Shown piece by piece: positions 35,833 to 45,211 of a stretch of 64,000 bases of DNA. This stretch comes from Bacteroidales bacterium (GTDB taxonomy: Bacteria > Bacteroidota > Bacteroidia > Bacteroidales > VadinHA17): the NCBI GenBank assembly GCA_017999895.1, contig JAGNKY010000004.1, positions 62,001 to 126,000 on the forward strand. The letters run 5' to 3'. Every line of letters starts with the position of its first letter. Position 1 is the stretch's first letter. Position numbers and translations under genes: made by a program. Under the pieces are notes generated by a model. The model saw only the letters and a program-made list of their open reading frames with translations, did no database searches and was not told the origin of the DNA.

Positions 35833-37773
35833 ATGATAAAAATAAGCTTACCCGACGGTTCGGTTCGAGAGTTCAATGAAGGCGTAACCGGCCTTGAGAT
35901 TGCGGAACAAGTAAGCCCGGCTCATGCAAAGGAATTTTATTCGGTTTCCGTTAACGGAGAAGTTTACGACCTTACAAGGCCAATCATGTCGGATGCTACA
36001 ATTAAATTTCATACCTGGGATGATGAAGAAGGAAAGCATGCTTTCTGGCATTCGTCGGCACATCTTATGGCAGAAGCTATCGAACAATTATGGCCGGGTA
36101 CGAAATTCGGTATAGGCCCGGCAATAGAAAACGGATTTTATTATGATATTGACCCAGGAGAAGGACATGAGATTACCGACGCCGATCTTATAAAGATTGA
36201 AAATAAAATGAAGGAATTGGCTGCAATGAATCAGCCTATTATACGTAGAGAGGTAACCAAGAAGGAAGCTTTCGATTTCTTTACAAAGAAAGGCGATGAG
36301 TACAAAGTAGAACTTATCAACGAACTCGAGGATGGCACCATATCTTTTTATACTCAGGGAACATTTGTTGACCTCTGCAGAGGACCCCATCTTCCTTCCA
36401 CTGCCCCTATCAAAGCAATAAAAGTATTAAGCCTTGCAGGGGCATACTGGCGTGGCAACGAGAAACGCAAAATGCTTACAAGAATTTACGGTATCACTTT
36501 CCCTGATCAAAAGATGCTCGATGAATACCTTGCTTTCCTTGAAGAGGCAAAAAAAAGAGATCATAGACGAATAGGAAAAGAACTCGAGCTTTTCACTTTC
36601 TCCGAGAAAGTGGGAATGGGTTTACCTCTATGGATGCCAAAAGGCACTGAGATAAGAAATACACTTATAAACTTCCTGACCGGAATCCTGAAAAAAAGAG
36701 GATATCAGATTGTTGCAACTCCCCATATAGGCAATATAAACCTTTATAAACTTTCAGGTCATTATGAAAAATATGGAGAAAGCTCATTCAAACCCATTTC
36801 AACACCTGAGGAAGGCGAACTTTTCATGCTGAAACCTATGAACTGCCCTCATCACTGTGAGATATATAATGCCACGCCTCATTCATATAAGGAGCTCCCC
36901 ATCCGATTAGCCGAGTTCGGAACAGTGTACAGGTATGAACAAAGCGGTGAGCTTCACGGCCTTACAAGGGTGAGAAGCTTTACACAAGACGATGCACATC
37001 ATTTCTGCAGGCCCGACCAGCTCAGAGATGAATTTAAAAGCATCATAGATCTTGTGCTCTATATTTTTAAAATTATGAATTTCAACGAATATACTGCACA
37101 GGTTTCTCTAAGAGATCCCGATCATATGGAAAATTATATAGGCTCGGAGGAAAATTGGGTAAAAGCCGAACGCGACATCATCGAAGCTGCCTCGGAAAAA
37201 AACCTCAAAACAACACTTGTTAAGGGTGAGGCTGCTTTCTATGGACCAAAACTCGATTTTATGGTCAAAGATGCTATAGGAAGAAAATGGCAGCTTGGAA
37301 CAATTCAGGTTGATTATAACCTTCCTGAAAGGTTCGACCTCACTTATAACGGCAGCGACAATCAAAAACATAGACCTGTGATGATTCACCGAACTATTTT
37401 CGGTTCAATGGAAAGGTTCGTAGCTGTACTTATCGAAAATACAGCCGGCAAATTCCCACTCTGGCTCGCCCCTGTAAAAGCGGTTATCCTGCCTGTAAGC
37501 GAAAAATATAACGACTATGCAGTAAAAGTTTTGCAATTATTAAATAATTCCGATATTTGCACTCTGATTGACGAACGAAATGAAAAACTTAATAAGAAGA
37601 TAAGGGATAACGAATTGAAAAGAATACCTTACCTTCTTGTTGTTGGCGAAAAAGAGGAACGGAGTGGAAAAGTTGCTGTTCGCAAACAAGGTGAAGGCGA
37701 TAAGGGAGAAATGACTCCTGAAGAATTTGTAAACTTTATTAATAACGAGATAAAAAAGGAAATTGAAGTTTAA
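35833..37773 (+). CDS. thrS: Threonyl-tRNA synthetase
   Basis: A class II synthetase of 646 residues, normal length. The TGS domain is at about 1-60. The editing domain has [11 protein letters not shown] (about 76-86) and [11 protein letters not shown]. In the catalytic domain, motif 1 is near [11 protein letters not shown], and zinc and ATP ligands lie in [14 protein letters not shown] (Cys about 339), [18 protein letters not shown] (motif 2) and [18 protein letters not shown] (motif 3). The anticodon-binding domain fills the last 100 residues. It heads the operon with infC, rpmI and rplT, the usual bacterial arrangement. Confidence 0.98.
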   Translation: MIKISLPDGSVREFNEGVTGLEIAEQVSPAHAKEFYSVSVNGEVYDLTRPIMSDATIKFHTWDDEEGKHAFWHSSAHLMAEAIEQLWPGTKFGIGPAIENGFYYDIDPGEGHEITDADLIKIENKMKELAAMNQPIIRREVTKKEAFDFFTKKGDEYKVELINELEDGTISFYTQGTFVDLCRGPHLPSTAPIKAIKVLSLAGAYWRGNEKRKMLTRIYGITFPDQKMLDEYLAFLEEAKKRDHRRIGKELELFTFSEKVGMGLPLWMPKGTEIRNTLINFLTGILKKRGYQIVATPHIGNINLYKLSGHYEKYGESSFKPISTPEEGELFMLKPMNCPHHCEIYNATPHSYKELPIRLAEFGTVYRYEQSGELHGLTRVRSFTQDDAHHFCRPDQLRDEFKSIIDLVLYIFKIMNFNEYTAQVSLRDPDHMENYIGSEENWVKAERDIIEAASEKNLKTTLVKGEAAFYGPKLDFMVKDAIGRKWQLGTIQVDYNLPERFDLTYNGSDNQKHRPVMIHRTIFGSMERFVAVLIENTAGKFPLWLAPVKAVILPVSEKYNDYAVKVLQLLNNSDICTLIDERNEKLNKKIRDNELKRIPYLLVVGEKEERSGKVAVRKQGEGDKGEMTPEEFVNFINNEIKKEIEV

Positions 37774-37822
37774 AAGGTAATTAACTGAGTATTAACTAAA
37801 GACGGGAGGAAAAACTATAACA

Positions 37823-38365
37823 TTGGAGAATAGAAACAACTCTGGACATAACACAAAACAGGCTTACAGAGTTAATAATAAAATTACTGCCCGCACAGTT
37901 CGTGTGGTGGGCGATGATATTGAACCCCAGATTATGAGCATCCAGAATGCCCTGAAGCTTGCAGATGAAATGGAACTGGATCTGGTTGAAATTTCTCCTA
38001 ACGTTGACCCTCCGGTTTGTAAGCTAATTGATTACCAGAAGTTCCTTTACCAGCAAAAAAAGAAGCAGAAAGAACAGAAGGCAAAAACTTCCAGAATCGT
38101 GGTAAAGGAAATCAGGTTCAGTCCAAATACCGACGAACATGATTATAACTTCAAACTCAAACATGCAATAAAGTTCCTTGAAGAAGGAGCGAAAGTAAGA
38201 GCTTATGTGTTCTTTAAAGGCAGGTCGATACTTTTCAGCGAAAAGGGAGAAGTGCTGTTACTGAGGTTTGCCAACGACCTTGAAGAATATGGCAAAGTGG
38301 AACAGATGCCCAGACTTGAAGGGAAAAGAATGATTTTAACAATATCACCGAAAAAGAAAAAATAA
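37823..38365 (+). CDS. infC: Translation initiation factor IF-3 (TTG start)
   Basis: IF-3 keeps 30S subunits free and checks start-codon pairing. The 180-residue protein has the N-terminal [25 protein letters not shown] region (split [24 protein letters not shown]), [20 protein letters not shown], and the C-terminal domain with [20 protein letters not shown]. The first codon is TTG at 37823, preceded at 12 bp by GGGAGG. Non-AUG starts are a known trait of infC and allow IF-3 to repress its own synthesis. The same control is likely here. It lies 49 bp after thrS. Confidence 0.95.
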   Translation: MENRNNSGHNTKQAYRVNNKITARTVRVVGDDIEPQIMSIQNALKLADEMELDLVEISPNVDPPVCKLIDYQKFLYQQKKKQKEQKAKTSRIVVKEIRFSPNTDEHDYNFKLKHAIKFLEEGAKVRAYVFFKGRSILFSEKGEVLLLRFANDLEEYGKVEQMPRLEGKRMILTISPKKKK

Positions 38366-38381
38366 ATTAAAACTGGATAAA

Positions 38382-38579
38382 ATGCCTAAAGTAAAAACTA
38401 AACCGGGAGCAAAAAAGAGATTCACACTTACAGCTACGGGAAAAATAAAACGTAAACATGCATATAAAAGCCATATTCTGACCAAGAAATCAAACAAAAG
38501 AAAAAGAAATCTCACCCATTACGGAGAAGTGGACAAAGCTGACAAAAAGAACATAATGTATCTTCTTGGTTTGAAATAG
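38382..38579 (+). CDS. rpmI: Ribosomal protein bL35
   Basis: A 65-residue basic protein of the large subunit. It has the family pattern [37 protein letters not shown] and the C-terminal TLVHY-like [15 protein letters not shown]. It is 16 bp after infC and 86 bp before rplT. Confidence 0.97.
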   Translation: MPKVKTKPGAKKRFTLTATGKIKRKHAYKSHILTKKSNKRKRNLTHYGEVDKADKKNIMYLLGLK

Positions 38580-38665
38580 AGATAAAAACAAATATTAACC
38601 TGGATATATGGCAATAAAGCGTTCGTAAAAGACGAATCGCCTGTATCCGAAAAAATAAAGTAAAT

Positions 38666-39010
38666 ATGCCAAGATCAGTTAATTCAGTTGCATCAAAAGC
38701 AAGAAGAAAAAAAATCTTCAAACAAACAAAAGGTTATTTCGGTTCGAGGAAAAATGTACTGACAGTTGCCAAAGACACCCTCGACAAAGCAATGCTTTAT
38801 TCATACCGCGACAGGAAAGCAAAGAAAAGGGAATTCCGTTCTCTGTGGATTCAGAGAATTAATGCCGGTACAAGACAATATGGAATGAGCTATTCCGAGT
38901 TTATGGGTAAACTGAAAAAGAAGGGAATTGCTCTTAACCGCAAAAGCCTTGCCGACCTCGCAATGAATAACCCCGATGCTTTCAAGGCAATCGTGGAAAA
39001 AGTGAAATAG
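38666..39010 (+). CDS. rplT: Ribosomal protein bL20
   Basis: A 114-residue basic protein needed early in 50S assembly. [37 protein letters not shown], and [20 protein letters not shown] match the family. In other bacteria L20 represses the infC-rpmI-rplT transcript. The 86-bp gap before rplT could hold a leader but I see no convincing pseudoknot. A palindromic terminator follows 31 bp after the stop. Confidence 0.98.
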   Translation: MPRSVNSVASKARRKKIFKQTKGYFGSRKNVLTVAKDTLDKAMLYSYRDRKAKKREFRSLWIQRINAGTRQYGMSYSEFMGKLKKKGIALNRKSLADLAMNNPDAFKAIVEKVK

Positions 39011-39041
39011 AAAATAGAATTAAAAACAGATAATAAGAATG

Positions 39042-39067
39042 AAAAGGTTTAAAATTTTAAACCTTTT
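39042..39067. terminator. Bidirectional terminator between rplT and lepB
   Basis: A perfect 13+13-bp palindrome, AAAAGGTTTAAAA / TTTTAAACCTTTT, lies between the convergent rplT and lepB genes. Both strands end the stem in a T run, so it should stop transcription from either side. Confidence 0.8.
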
Positions 39068-39070
39068 TAT

Positions 39071-40456
39071 TTAACGCACTTTGGTGAAAATTCTTTCCCA
39101 CCTTATTTTTTTGAATCCGGTGCGATCTTTATCAATCGATAACCAGATGAATTTCGGTTTTCCTACTATATGGTCTTCAGGGACAAACCCCCAATAGCGT
39201 GAATCGGCAGAATTATGCCGATTGTCGCCCATCATCCAGTAATAATCCATCTTGAATGTGTAGCTGTCGGCCTTCTGACCATTGATATAGATGTCCGCTT
39301 TATCAATTTTCAAATCGTTCCCCTCATAAACATCTATTATTCTATCATAAAACATAATATTCGATGTATCTATCTTTACTGTGGCTCCTTTATAAGGAAT
39401 CCATAGCGGACCAAAATTATCCTCATTCCATTCCAAAGAAGATTTGTATGGAAATATATAAGGTGCAAATTCACCTTTTCTCGATATAACAGGTTGAACA
39501 CTCACCACGTTGGAAAATTTACTTATTTTCTCGGCATTTTCTTTGGTAAGCGGCATAATATATGCCGAACCTATAAAATACTGATAATCCGATTTCGAGA
39601 TATTAAGTCTTTCAAAAGCTTTGGGGTTGATAGTAGTGCCATTTGTCTGAACAGCATAGGTTATTTGCTGAGTTTTTATTTCCGGTATCTTCTTGCCGTT
39701 TATGTAAACCTCCGCCTCATCTATAAAAACTGTATCCCCGGGTATTCCGATACATCTCTTCACATAGTTATCCCTCCTGTCAACCGGCCGGTAAACAATA
39801 TTATATCTCTGCCGTATCTCTTTCCTTGCTCTGTCAACATAATGATCCAATGACTTCACTGTATCGGATGAATAGCTTCCACTCTCCATCATTTCTCTTG
39901 CCATGCGTCTAACAATCTCATAATAAGCAGTTGACTGATCTTCAATAACTACAGTGTCGCCCGCAGGAAAATTAAATACGATAGGATCGTTATTTTTAAC
40001 CTTCCCTAAACCTGCAAGCCGTTTATACGGCCAATGGACGAGGTCAGACCACGATTTGGTTTTCAAACCAGGTATTGTATGCTGTGTGAACGGAAAAGCT
40101 ATCGGTGTATTTGGCATACGTGGGCCATAGTCAACCTTGCTCACAAAAAGATGATCGCCTATGAGTAACGATTTTTCCATCGAACCTGTAGGAATCCGGT
40201 AGTTCTGAAAGAGAAAAATATTAATAATTGTTACCGCGATAATTGCAAAAATCAGAGCATCAATCCATTCAACCAAAGCGCTGTTCTTGCCATTACGTTT
40301 TTTCCAGAAAGTCCAGTTAACTTTTTTTGTAATATAAATGTCAAAAATAATAACAAGGCCAAGAAGAAGCCAGTAATTACCTATCCAGATAACAAAGAGA
40401 ATGTAAATGATTGACGCAATGGAAAACCAGAAATATTTACTCGAAAATATTTTCAA
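39071..40456 (-). CDS. lepB: Signal peptidase I
   Basis: Cleaves signal peptides at the outer face of the inner membrane. It has 461 residues. N-terminal hydrophobic helices at about 7-45 and 68-86 anchor it. The catalytic Ser is in IPTGSMEKSLLIGD (about 94), and the general-base Lys is in RRDNYVKRCIGIPGDTV (about 233). GDNRHNSADSRYWG near the C-terminus is box E. The long stretches between boxes make it larger than the E. coli enzyme (324), as is normal in Bacteroidota. It is convergent with rplT and downstream of dapB on the same strand. Confidence 0.96.
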   Translation of the reverse strand: MKIFSSKYFWFSIASIIYILFVIWIGNYWLLLGLVIIFDIYITKKVNWTFWKKRNGKNSALVEWIDALIFAIIAVTIINIFLFQNYRIPTGSMEKSLLIGDHLFVSKVDYGPRMPNTPIAFPFTQHTIPGLKTKSWSDLVHWPYKRLAGLGKVKNNDPIVFNFPAGDTVVIEDQSTAYYEIVRRMAREMMESGSYSSDTVKSLDHYVDRARKEIRQRYNIVYRPVDRRDNYVKRCIGIPGDTVFIDEAEVYINGKKIPEIKTQQITYAVQTNGTTINPKAFERLNISKSDYQYFIGSAYIMPLTKENAEKISKFSNVVSVQPVISRKGEFAPYIFPYKSSLEWNEDNFGPLWIPYKGATVKIDTSNIMFYDRIIDVYEGNDLKIDKADIYINGQKADSYTFKMDYYWMMGDNRHNSADSRYWGFVPEDHIVGKPKFIWLSIDKDRTGFKKIRWERIFTKVR

Positions 40457-40477
40457 TATAAATTAATTTTAAGTCCA

Positions 40478-40506
40478 CAAAAATAAGAATTATTATCTGA
40501 ATCCAA
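40478..40506 (-). promoter_or_regulatory. Putative lepB promoter
   Basis: On the minus strand TTG (40506-40504, within the end of dapB), an 18-bp spacer and TATTTTTG (40485-40478) approximate the Bacteroidota promoter, about 22 bp before the lepB ATG. Confidence 0.4.
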
Positions 40507-41212
40507 GTACATCTGCCATTGTAAATACGCCCTTTCTCGATTTAATATATTCAGCAGCAATAATAGCTCCGAGTGCAAAACCTTTCCTGCCTTTCGCCTT
40601 GTGCTTCAAGGATATAGTATCTACATCAGAATCCCACACAACAATATGAGTGCCTGGTATCTTCCCTCTCCTGACCGACTTTATCGGTATGCAATTATTC
40701 ATTGGTTCGTCAGCCGGGCACCAACCTTCGTAAGAAGGATGCTGTTTCCTTATCTCTTCTGCAAGGACAATTGCTGTGCCGCTCGGTGCATCAAGTTTCT
40801 TTGAATGATGTATTTCTTCTATGAAAGGCTTATATTCTTTATGCCCTGCCATCAAACGGGCAAGTTCGGAGTTGACACGATAAAGGATATTGACTCCAAT
40901 ACTGAAGTTTGAAGAATGAATGAATGATGTTTCATGCTTTAAACACAGCTTCACAGCTTCATCATAATGTTTCAGCCAGCCAGTCGTTCCCGAAACAACT
41001 GGCTTCGACATTTCAAGACACTTTGCAATATTTCTGAATGCCGAATCTGGTGTCGTGAACTCTATAACCACATCGGCATCAGCCAGCTTTTCGGGATTCA
41101 AATCCTCAAGGTTGTTTACATCTATCTTCACCGTCACACGATGACCCATCTTAACAGCCATCTTCTTAATTTCATGGCCCATACGGCCATATCCAATCAA
41201 TGCAATATTCAT
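40493..41212 (-). CDS. dapB: 4-hydroxy-tetrahydrodipicolinate reductase
   Basis: A lysine/diaminopimelate pathway enzyme using NAD(P)H, 239 residues. The N-terminal nucleotide fold has ALIGYGRMGHEIKKMA (about 4-19). VIEFTTPDSAFRN (about 50-62) and SGTTGW follow. The substrate-binding catalytic motif is EIHHSKKLDAPSGTA (about 133-147). The usual loop between domains is somewhat short but complete. It is upstream of lepB in the same direction. Confidence 0.96.
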   Translation of the reverse strand: MNIALIGYGRMGHEIKKMAVKMGHRVTVKIDVNNLEDLNPEKLADADVVIEFTTPDSAFRNIAKCLEMSKPVVSGTTGWLKHYDEAVKLCLKHETSFIHSSNFSIGVNILYRVNSELARLMAGHKEYKPFIEEIHHSKKLDAPSGTAIVLAEEIRKQHPSYEGWCPADEPMNNCIPIKSVRRGKIPGTHIVVWDSDVDTISLKHKAKGRKGFALGAIIAAEYIKSRKGVFTMADVLGFR

Positions 41213-41372
41213 AATTTTTCAATTTCCGCTAAAATACCTGTTTTTTTAATATATTACCTGAGTGCAATATATAATAAAAAACTTAGAAAAACTTAAATGT
41301 GAAAACTCCAATTAAAAACACAAAATTATAATTAGAAAAAATAAGATTAACTTTATTTGAAAATCATGTATT

Positions 41373-42350
41373 ATGAAACGTCGTAGTTTTATCGAAGCTG
41401 CTGCAATTGCAGCTCCGGCTCTGAGCCTCTTTCCTGCCGATCTTTCTTCCATAGTGCGGGAAATAAATCTTCAGAGCAAAATGGAAAAACGTTCTCTGGG
41501 CCGTACCGGAGAGATGCTTTCTGTGATAGGTTTCGGCGGAATCATAGTAAGAGATGTGACCTCTGCGGAAGCCTCGGATTATGTAAGGATGGCAATAGAA
41601 GCCGGTGTCAATCATTTCGATGTGGCGCCTTCCTACGGCAATGCCGAAGTGATGCTTGGCCCCGCTCTCGAACCTTACAGGAAAAATGTCTTCCTTTCGT
41701 GTAAGACACAAAAACGAACTAAGGATGAATCTCGAAAAGAGCTGGAACAGTCGCTTAAGAACCTGAGGACCGACCATTTCGACCTCTATCAGCATCATTC
41801 AGTGACGACTATGAGCGAAGTAAACACCATCCTTGGCCCAAACGGGGCGCTTGAGACGTTTGTCGAGGCAAAAAAACAGGGACTGATACGCTTTCTGGGT
41901 ATGTCGGTTCACTCGGCCGAAGCAGGAATAGCATTGATGAATGCTTATGACTTCGACACAATAATGTTTCCTCTGAACATTGCAAGCTGGAATGCTGGCA
42001 ATTTCGGGCCTCAGATACTCGACCTTGCGCATAAGAAGGGCATGGGCATTATATGTCTCAAATCCATGGCAAAAGGTCCGTGGCCGCAGGGCGCCGACAG
42101 GTCGAGATACAGCAAGTGCTGGTATGAGCCGTTCACTACGCCCGAAGACATTAAAACCGGACTTCGCTTTGCCCTCTCCCATCCCATTACCGACCTGATG
42201 ACTCCGGGTGAAGGAGAACTCTTCAAAATTGCACTCAGCCTGAGAGACCAGCTCACTCCACTGACCGCCGCTGAGATCGAAGCAATAAAGATAAAAGGGA
42301 TGAAAATGGAGCCGTTGTTCCGTTATCCTTCCGAACAGGCCGGGAAATAA
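41373..42350 (+). CDS. Aldo/keto reductase with Tat-type signal
   Basis: A 325-residue aldo/keto reductase. The N-terminus MKRRSFIEAAAIAAPALSL looks like a twin-arginine signal peptide, which suggests export of the folded protein with its cofactor. The catalytic tetrad can be placed: Asp in HFDVAPSY (about 86), Tyr in SYGNAEVMLG (about 91), Lys in LSCKTQKR (about 113) and His in YQHHSV (about 147). The substrate is unknown. Exported members in Bacteroidota often stand near sugar-degrading genes, but no such operon is adjacent here. Confidence 0.93.
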   Translation: MKRRSFIEAAAIAAPALSLFPADLSSIVREINLQSKMEKRSLGRTGEMLSVIGFGGIIVRDVTSAEASDYVRMAIEAGVNHFDVAPSYGNAEVMLGPALEPYRKNVFLSCKTQKRTKDESRKELEQSLKNLRTDHFDLYQHHSVTTMSEVNTILGPNGALETFVEAKKQGLIRFLGMSVHSAEAGIALMNAYDFDTIMFPLNIASWNAGNFGPQILDLAHKKGMGIICLKSMAKGPWPQGADRSRYSKCWYEPFTTPEDIKTGLRFALSHPITDLMTPGEGELFKIALSLRDQLTPLTAAEIEAIKIKGMKMEPLFRYPSEQAGK

Positions 42351-42368
42351 TTTACGATTAACACAATT

Positions 42369-42635
42369 TCAGCAATACTCAGATGTATGTCCTTCACTTT
42401 CGAGCGAAGAAAGGATTCGCATTGCTTCCTCGCGGCTGCTGCCGCAAAACTCAGGCTCGGGTTCGAAATCAGTGCATACTTTCGGTCTTAAAGGACTTCC
42501 ATACAGGGCACATCTGTAATCTTCGAGCAGATGGATGCACCTTACCCCTGCAGGCTTGCCGTCAGGCATACCGGGTATAGCAGATGAAATCGAAATAGCG
42601 ACGCAACATGCACCGCAATCAGGCCGACACTCCAT
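42369..42635 (-). CDS. YkgJ-family cysteine-cluster protein
   Basis: An 88-residue protein with the YkgJ/CxxCxxCC pattern: [11 protein letters not shown] at the start, [20 protein letters not shown] in the middle and [13 protein letters not shown] later. Eight or so cysteines suggest binding of zinc or an iron-sulfur cluster. Function is unknown. It is convergent with the aldo/keto reductase gene, 18 bp away. Confidence 0.9.
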   Translation of the reverse strand: MECRPDCGACCVAISISSAIPGMPDGKPAGVRCIHLLEDYRCALYGSPLRPKVCTDFEPEPEFCGSSREEAMRILSSLESEGHTSEYC

Positions 42636-42770
42636 GAGGATAATTCATTGAAATAATATAAATATATAGACAGATTTATTCTTTTTCTTCTATTATCCTG
42701 GATATATACAGTTAAATGTGTTGTTTTTCATCCTACATATTTCATTAATTGCCATTTCTTTATTTGTAAA

Positions 42771-42808
42771 ATTACCAAACAAACAATCACAATTATTTGT
42801 TTGGTAAT
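42771..42808 (-). terminator. 13-bp perfect inverted repeat, probable terminator
   Basis: ATTACCAAACAAA (42771-42783) and its exact complement TTTGTTTGGTAAT (42796-42808) enclose a 12-nt loop. Read on the minus strand the stem ends in TTTT, about 160 bp beyond the LytTR gene. It may end that transcript, or it may be a symmetrical operator for the cysteine-cluster gene. Confidence 0.5.
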
Positions 42809-42876
42809 AAAGTGCACCAATCTCCTACTTCCTTTATGCACCTTGAGGATATCCGCACGGATTCCTTCAAGAACCT

Positions 42877-42963
42877 TTTTGTGATAAATACATAAATATT
42901 TGTTCCCGGACCCACGACCAGATTGTATAAGTCGCCGCTATACTGCAAAAGAAGATCAAATCC
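42877..42963 (+). pseudogene. Second relic of a four-helix-bundle (suffix-domain) gene
   Basis: In one frame the DNA reads FCDKYINICSRTHDQIV, then a stop and V-AAILQKKIK, parallel to FCDKYINIRSRTHDQMV and QAARSGSEEIFK of the relic at 585-707. The nucleotides are also alike (GATAAATACATAAA, CCACGACCAGATTGTA). Only about 29 codons are recognisable and there is no start codon. The relic borders the 3' end of the LytTR gene. Confidence 0.6.
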
Positions 42964-42964
42964 G

Positions 42965-43843
42965 TCACACCAGATCCTCTAACCTGCTGAATTTCGAAAA
43001 TGTCTGCATCACATTTTCAACATAAGTCTTCGAAACCGGTATATCGGCAACCGCCGCGTTATCGAATCCAAGCCTGAGACCGTCATCATCCTTTCTTATA
43101 ACCTTCACTTTCCCGAAATTAACCATAAACGACCTGTGACAGCGAATAACATCTGTGCCTTCGAATTTTTCTTCCATGCTCTTCATAGTGCTTCTTATAA
43201 GATATTTTGATACCCTGCCTTTGTTCTCATAATAAATATTCACATAATTTCCATTAGCTTCAATATATAAAAGACGCTCCTTTTTAACTGAAAACTTCAA
43301 CTCGTCTTTGTCATCATAAAAAGCTATCATATCTCTCGGATTTCCTGAAAGATTTGTCATCTCCTCCATTTTTTCGATAAGCTGCTTTTTATCCTGCCAC
43401 GAAAAGTAAAGCCATGAAATTGAATAAGGAAGCAGAAGAACGAGCGCGGTCGTCACGGCCAATGCCTTCACAAGCTCCGTAAACTCACGTCCATCTTTCA
43501 AAATGAGCTTTTCAAACAATGCGTAAAACAATGCCATAGTAAACACTTCAGCGGCAATCCACGCAAGATATTGCAACAAGGAAATCGATCGCCGTTTGCA
43601 AACGCGATACATGATTACCCTGCTTATTACCACAACCAATATTCCTGTCAAAATTATTAGACTCGAATAAGTAAGAAACTCGAGCCGGGTTAGATGTGCC
43701 CATCTGCCAGCTCCAATCGGCGAATAAATATTGATAAATACAAGAGCAAACAAAGCAGTAAACAGAATGAGCTTTATAATATTCCTTTTGTCAACCAGGT
43801 ACGACGGTATGGGTTTCTGAAAGTCCATCTCAGGTATTCTCAC
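42965..43843 (-). CDS. Membrane-bound LytTR-family transcription regulator
   Basis: A 292-residue regulator. Four transmembrane helices lie in the first 150 residues (about 25-42, 55-78, 90-110, 122-146). A short linker follows, and the C-terminal LytTR DNA-binding domain covers about 180-285 (RLLYIEANGNYVNIYYENKG, RSTMKSMEEKF, RCHRSFMVNFGKV). No receiver domain is present, so the membrane part itself may sense a signal or bind a partner. Upstream, the divergent region holds three 20-bp-phased direct repeats, a likely autoregulatory operator. Confidence 0.93.
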   Translation of the reverse strand: MRIPEMDFQKPIPSYLVDKRNIIKLILFTALFALVFINIYSPIGAGRWAHLTRLEFLTYSSLIILTGILVVVISRVIMYRVCKRRSISLLQYLAWIAAEVFTMALFYALFEKLILKDGREFTELVKALAVTTALVLLLPYSISWLYFSWQDKKQLIEKMEEMTNLSGNPRDMIAFYDDKDELKFSVKKERLLYIEANGNYVNIYYENKGRVSKYLIRSTMKSMEEKFEGTDVIRCHRSFMVNFGKVKVIRKDDDGLRLGFDNAAVADIPVSKTYVENVMQTFSKFSRLEDLV

Positions 43844-43912
43844 AATAGTTAAACATTATTTGCGATTACTAATTTAAACAATTTAATCAATACCAGCATA
43901 ATATTTTTTATG

Positions 43913-43972
43913 TTTATCATTTTATCACTTATATTACCTTTTTATCACTTATTTTAATTTTTTATCCCTATT
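43913..43972. promoter_or_regulatory. Phased direct repeats, probable LytTR operator
   Basis: TTTATCACTTAT occurs at 43921-43932 and again, identical over 12 bp, at 43941-43952. A third, degenerate copy (TTTATCCCTATT) begins at 43961. All three are 20 bp apart, about two helical turns. A partial copy, TTTATCAT, starts at 43913. LytTR proteins bind pairs of short direct repeats about two turns apart, and the LytTR gene is 70 bp away. The sites could control that gene, the divergent hydrolase gene or both. Confidence 0.6.
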
Positions 43973-44029
43973 AACCTTAGCCTGGCACATAAATTTGTGA
44001 GGACGACACAATACTGCTTCCTTTGTGTT

Positions 44030-45163
44030 ATGGCCGATTACATTACAAAATACAAAGAGCTATCCTCTATCTTCAATCCGGATGTTGAAGAAATAACTAT
44101 TCCCGATTCAGATATAAAAATTGTAAATACGCCTTTTGTCGCCGATTATGTGTCTGAAGAATTTTTCAATAAAAGCGATTTCACAATAAAAGAAAATTCC
44201 TGCTTCTCTTACCCCGTTTTTGTACCCGGCAATAGAAACAGCAAAAATGTTATACTGCTTCTTCATGGCTTAAATGAAAGGAAATGGGAAAAATACCTTG
44301 TTTGGGGTCATACTCTGTCGGAAAATACAGAAAGCTATGTGATACTGTTCCCAATTTCTTTTCATATCAATCGTTCACCTGCCTCATGGAGCAACCCCAG
44401 AATCATGCTTAATTTTTTGACTGAATGGCGTAAAAAGCACGGTGAAGCAATTATGTCGTCGGTCGCAAATATTGCAATCAGCGCCAGACTTGTAGAAGAG
44501 CCGAGACGATTTATGAATTCAGGATACCTGACCGCATGCGATATTATTAACCTTATAATTTCCATAAGAACCGGAAAACATCCGGTTATTCCCAAAACCA
44601 ACCGCCTAAATATTTTTGGATTTTCGATCGGAGCATATCTTGCAGAAATACTGATTATGGCAAACCCCGAAAACCTCTTATCCGATTCAAAACTTTTTAT
44701 GTTCTGCGGAGGATCGGTATTCAGCGCCATGAACGGTACATCACGGTATATAATGGATAGCATGGCTGCAGAAACAATTTCCAGATATTACCTGAATGAG
44801 TTCGAAAATGAAATAAAACAAAATAATCCAGTGATGGACCGTATTATTTCAGGGGTATTAGGAGAGACATTCCGCTCAATGATTGATTTTGAACGGTTTA
44901 AAAATTTCAGAGAAAAGACTATTGAGAAAATAAAAGACCGGATAATGGCCGTAGCACTATTAAAAGACGCCATTATTCCTCCTGAAGGGATTATAAAGAC
45001 TTTAAATGCCAGCGGAAAAATTAACGCCAATGTCGAAGTAATGGACTTCCCATATCCTTATTCACACGAGAATCCTTTCCCTCCGATCGAAAACATACAA
45101 TATAAACAGATTGACAATTGCTTCAATCGCCTTATGGAAACTGCAAGCAATTTCCTTGCATGA
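44030..45163 (+). CDS. Alpha/beta-hydrolase-fold protein, function unknown
   Basis: A 377-residue cytosolic protein. I start at the ATG at 44030 (MADYITKYKELS) rather than a GTG 33 bp upstream. The hydrolase nucleophile elbow is FGFSIGAYLAE (Ser about 200), preceded by VILLLHGLNERKWEKYL, an oxyanion-type loop. KDAIIPPEG near residue 320 could hold the acid and YSHENPF (about 350) the His. I tentatively connect it with an uncharacterised Bacteroidota hydrolase family (DUF6051). The substrate is unknown. It diverges from the LytTR regulator, which may control it. Confidence 0.75.
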   Translation: MADYITKYKELSSIFNPDVEEITIPDSDIKIVNTPFVADYVSEEFFNKSDFTIKENSCFSYPVFVPGNRNSKNVILLLHGLNERKWEKYLVWGHTLSENTESYVILFPISFHINRSPASWSNPRIMLNFLTEWRKKHGEAIMSSVANIAISARLVEEPRRFMNSGYLTACDIINLIISIRTGKHPVIPKTNRLNIFGFSIGAYLAEILIMANPENLLSDSKLFMFCGGSVFSAMNGTSRYIMDSMAAETISRYYLNEFENEIKQNNPVMDRIISGVLGETFRSMIDFERFKNFREKTIEKIKDRIMAVALLKDAIIPPEGIIKTLNASGKINANVEVMDFPYPYSHENPFPPIENIQYKQIDNCFNRLMETASNFLA

Positions 45164-45186
45164 CATTCACAATTCCTTATTCTTCG

Positions 45187-45194
45187 TATTTTTG
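45187..45194 (+). promoter_or_regulatory. Putative -7 element of trmD
   Basis: TATTTTTG matches TAnnTTTG, 17 bp before the trmD ATG at 45212. No -33 element is apparent. Confidence 0.33.
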
Positions 45195-45211
45195 CCAGAA
45201 ATTTTTATACG

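Noticed and set aside
38580..38665. L20 autoregulatory leader between rpmI and rplT
   Set aside because: The gap is suggestive, but I could not fold a convincing pseudoknot or L20-like site by eye.
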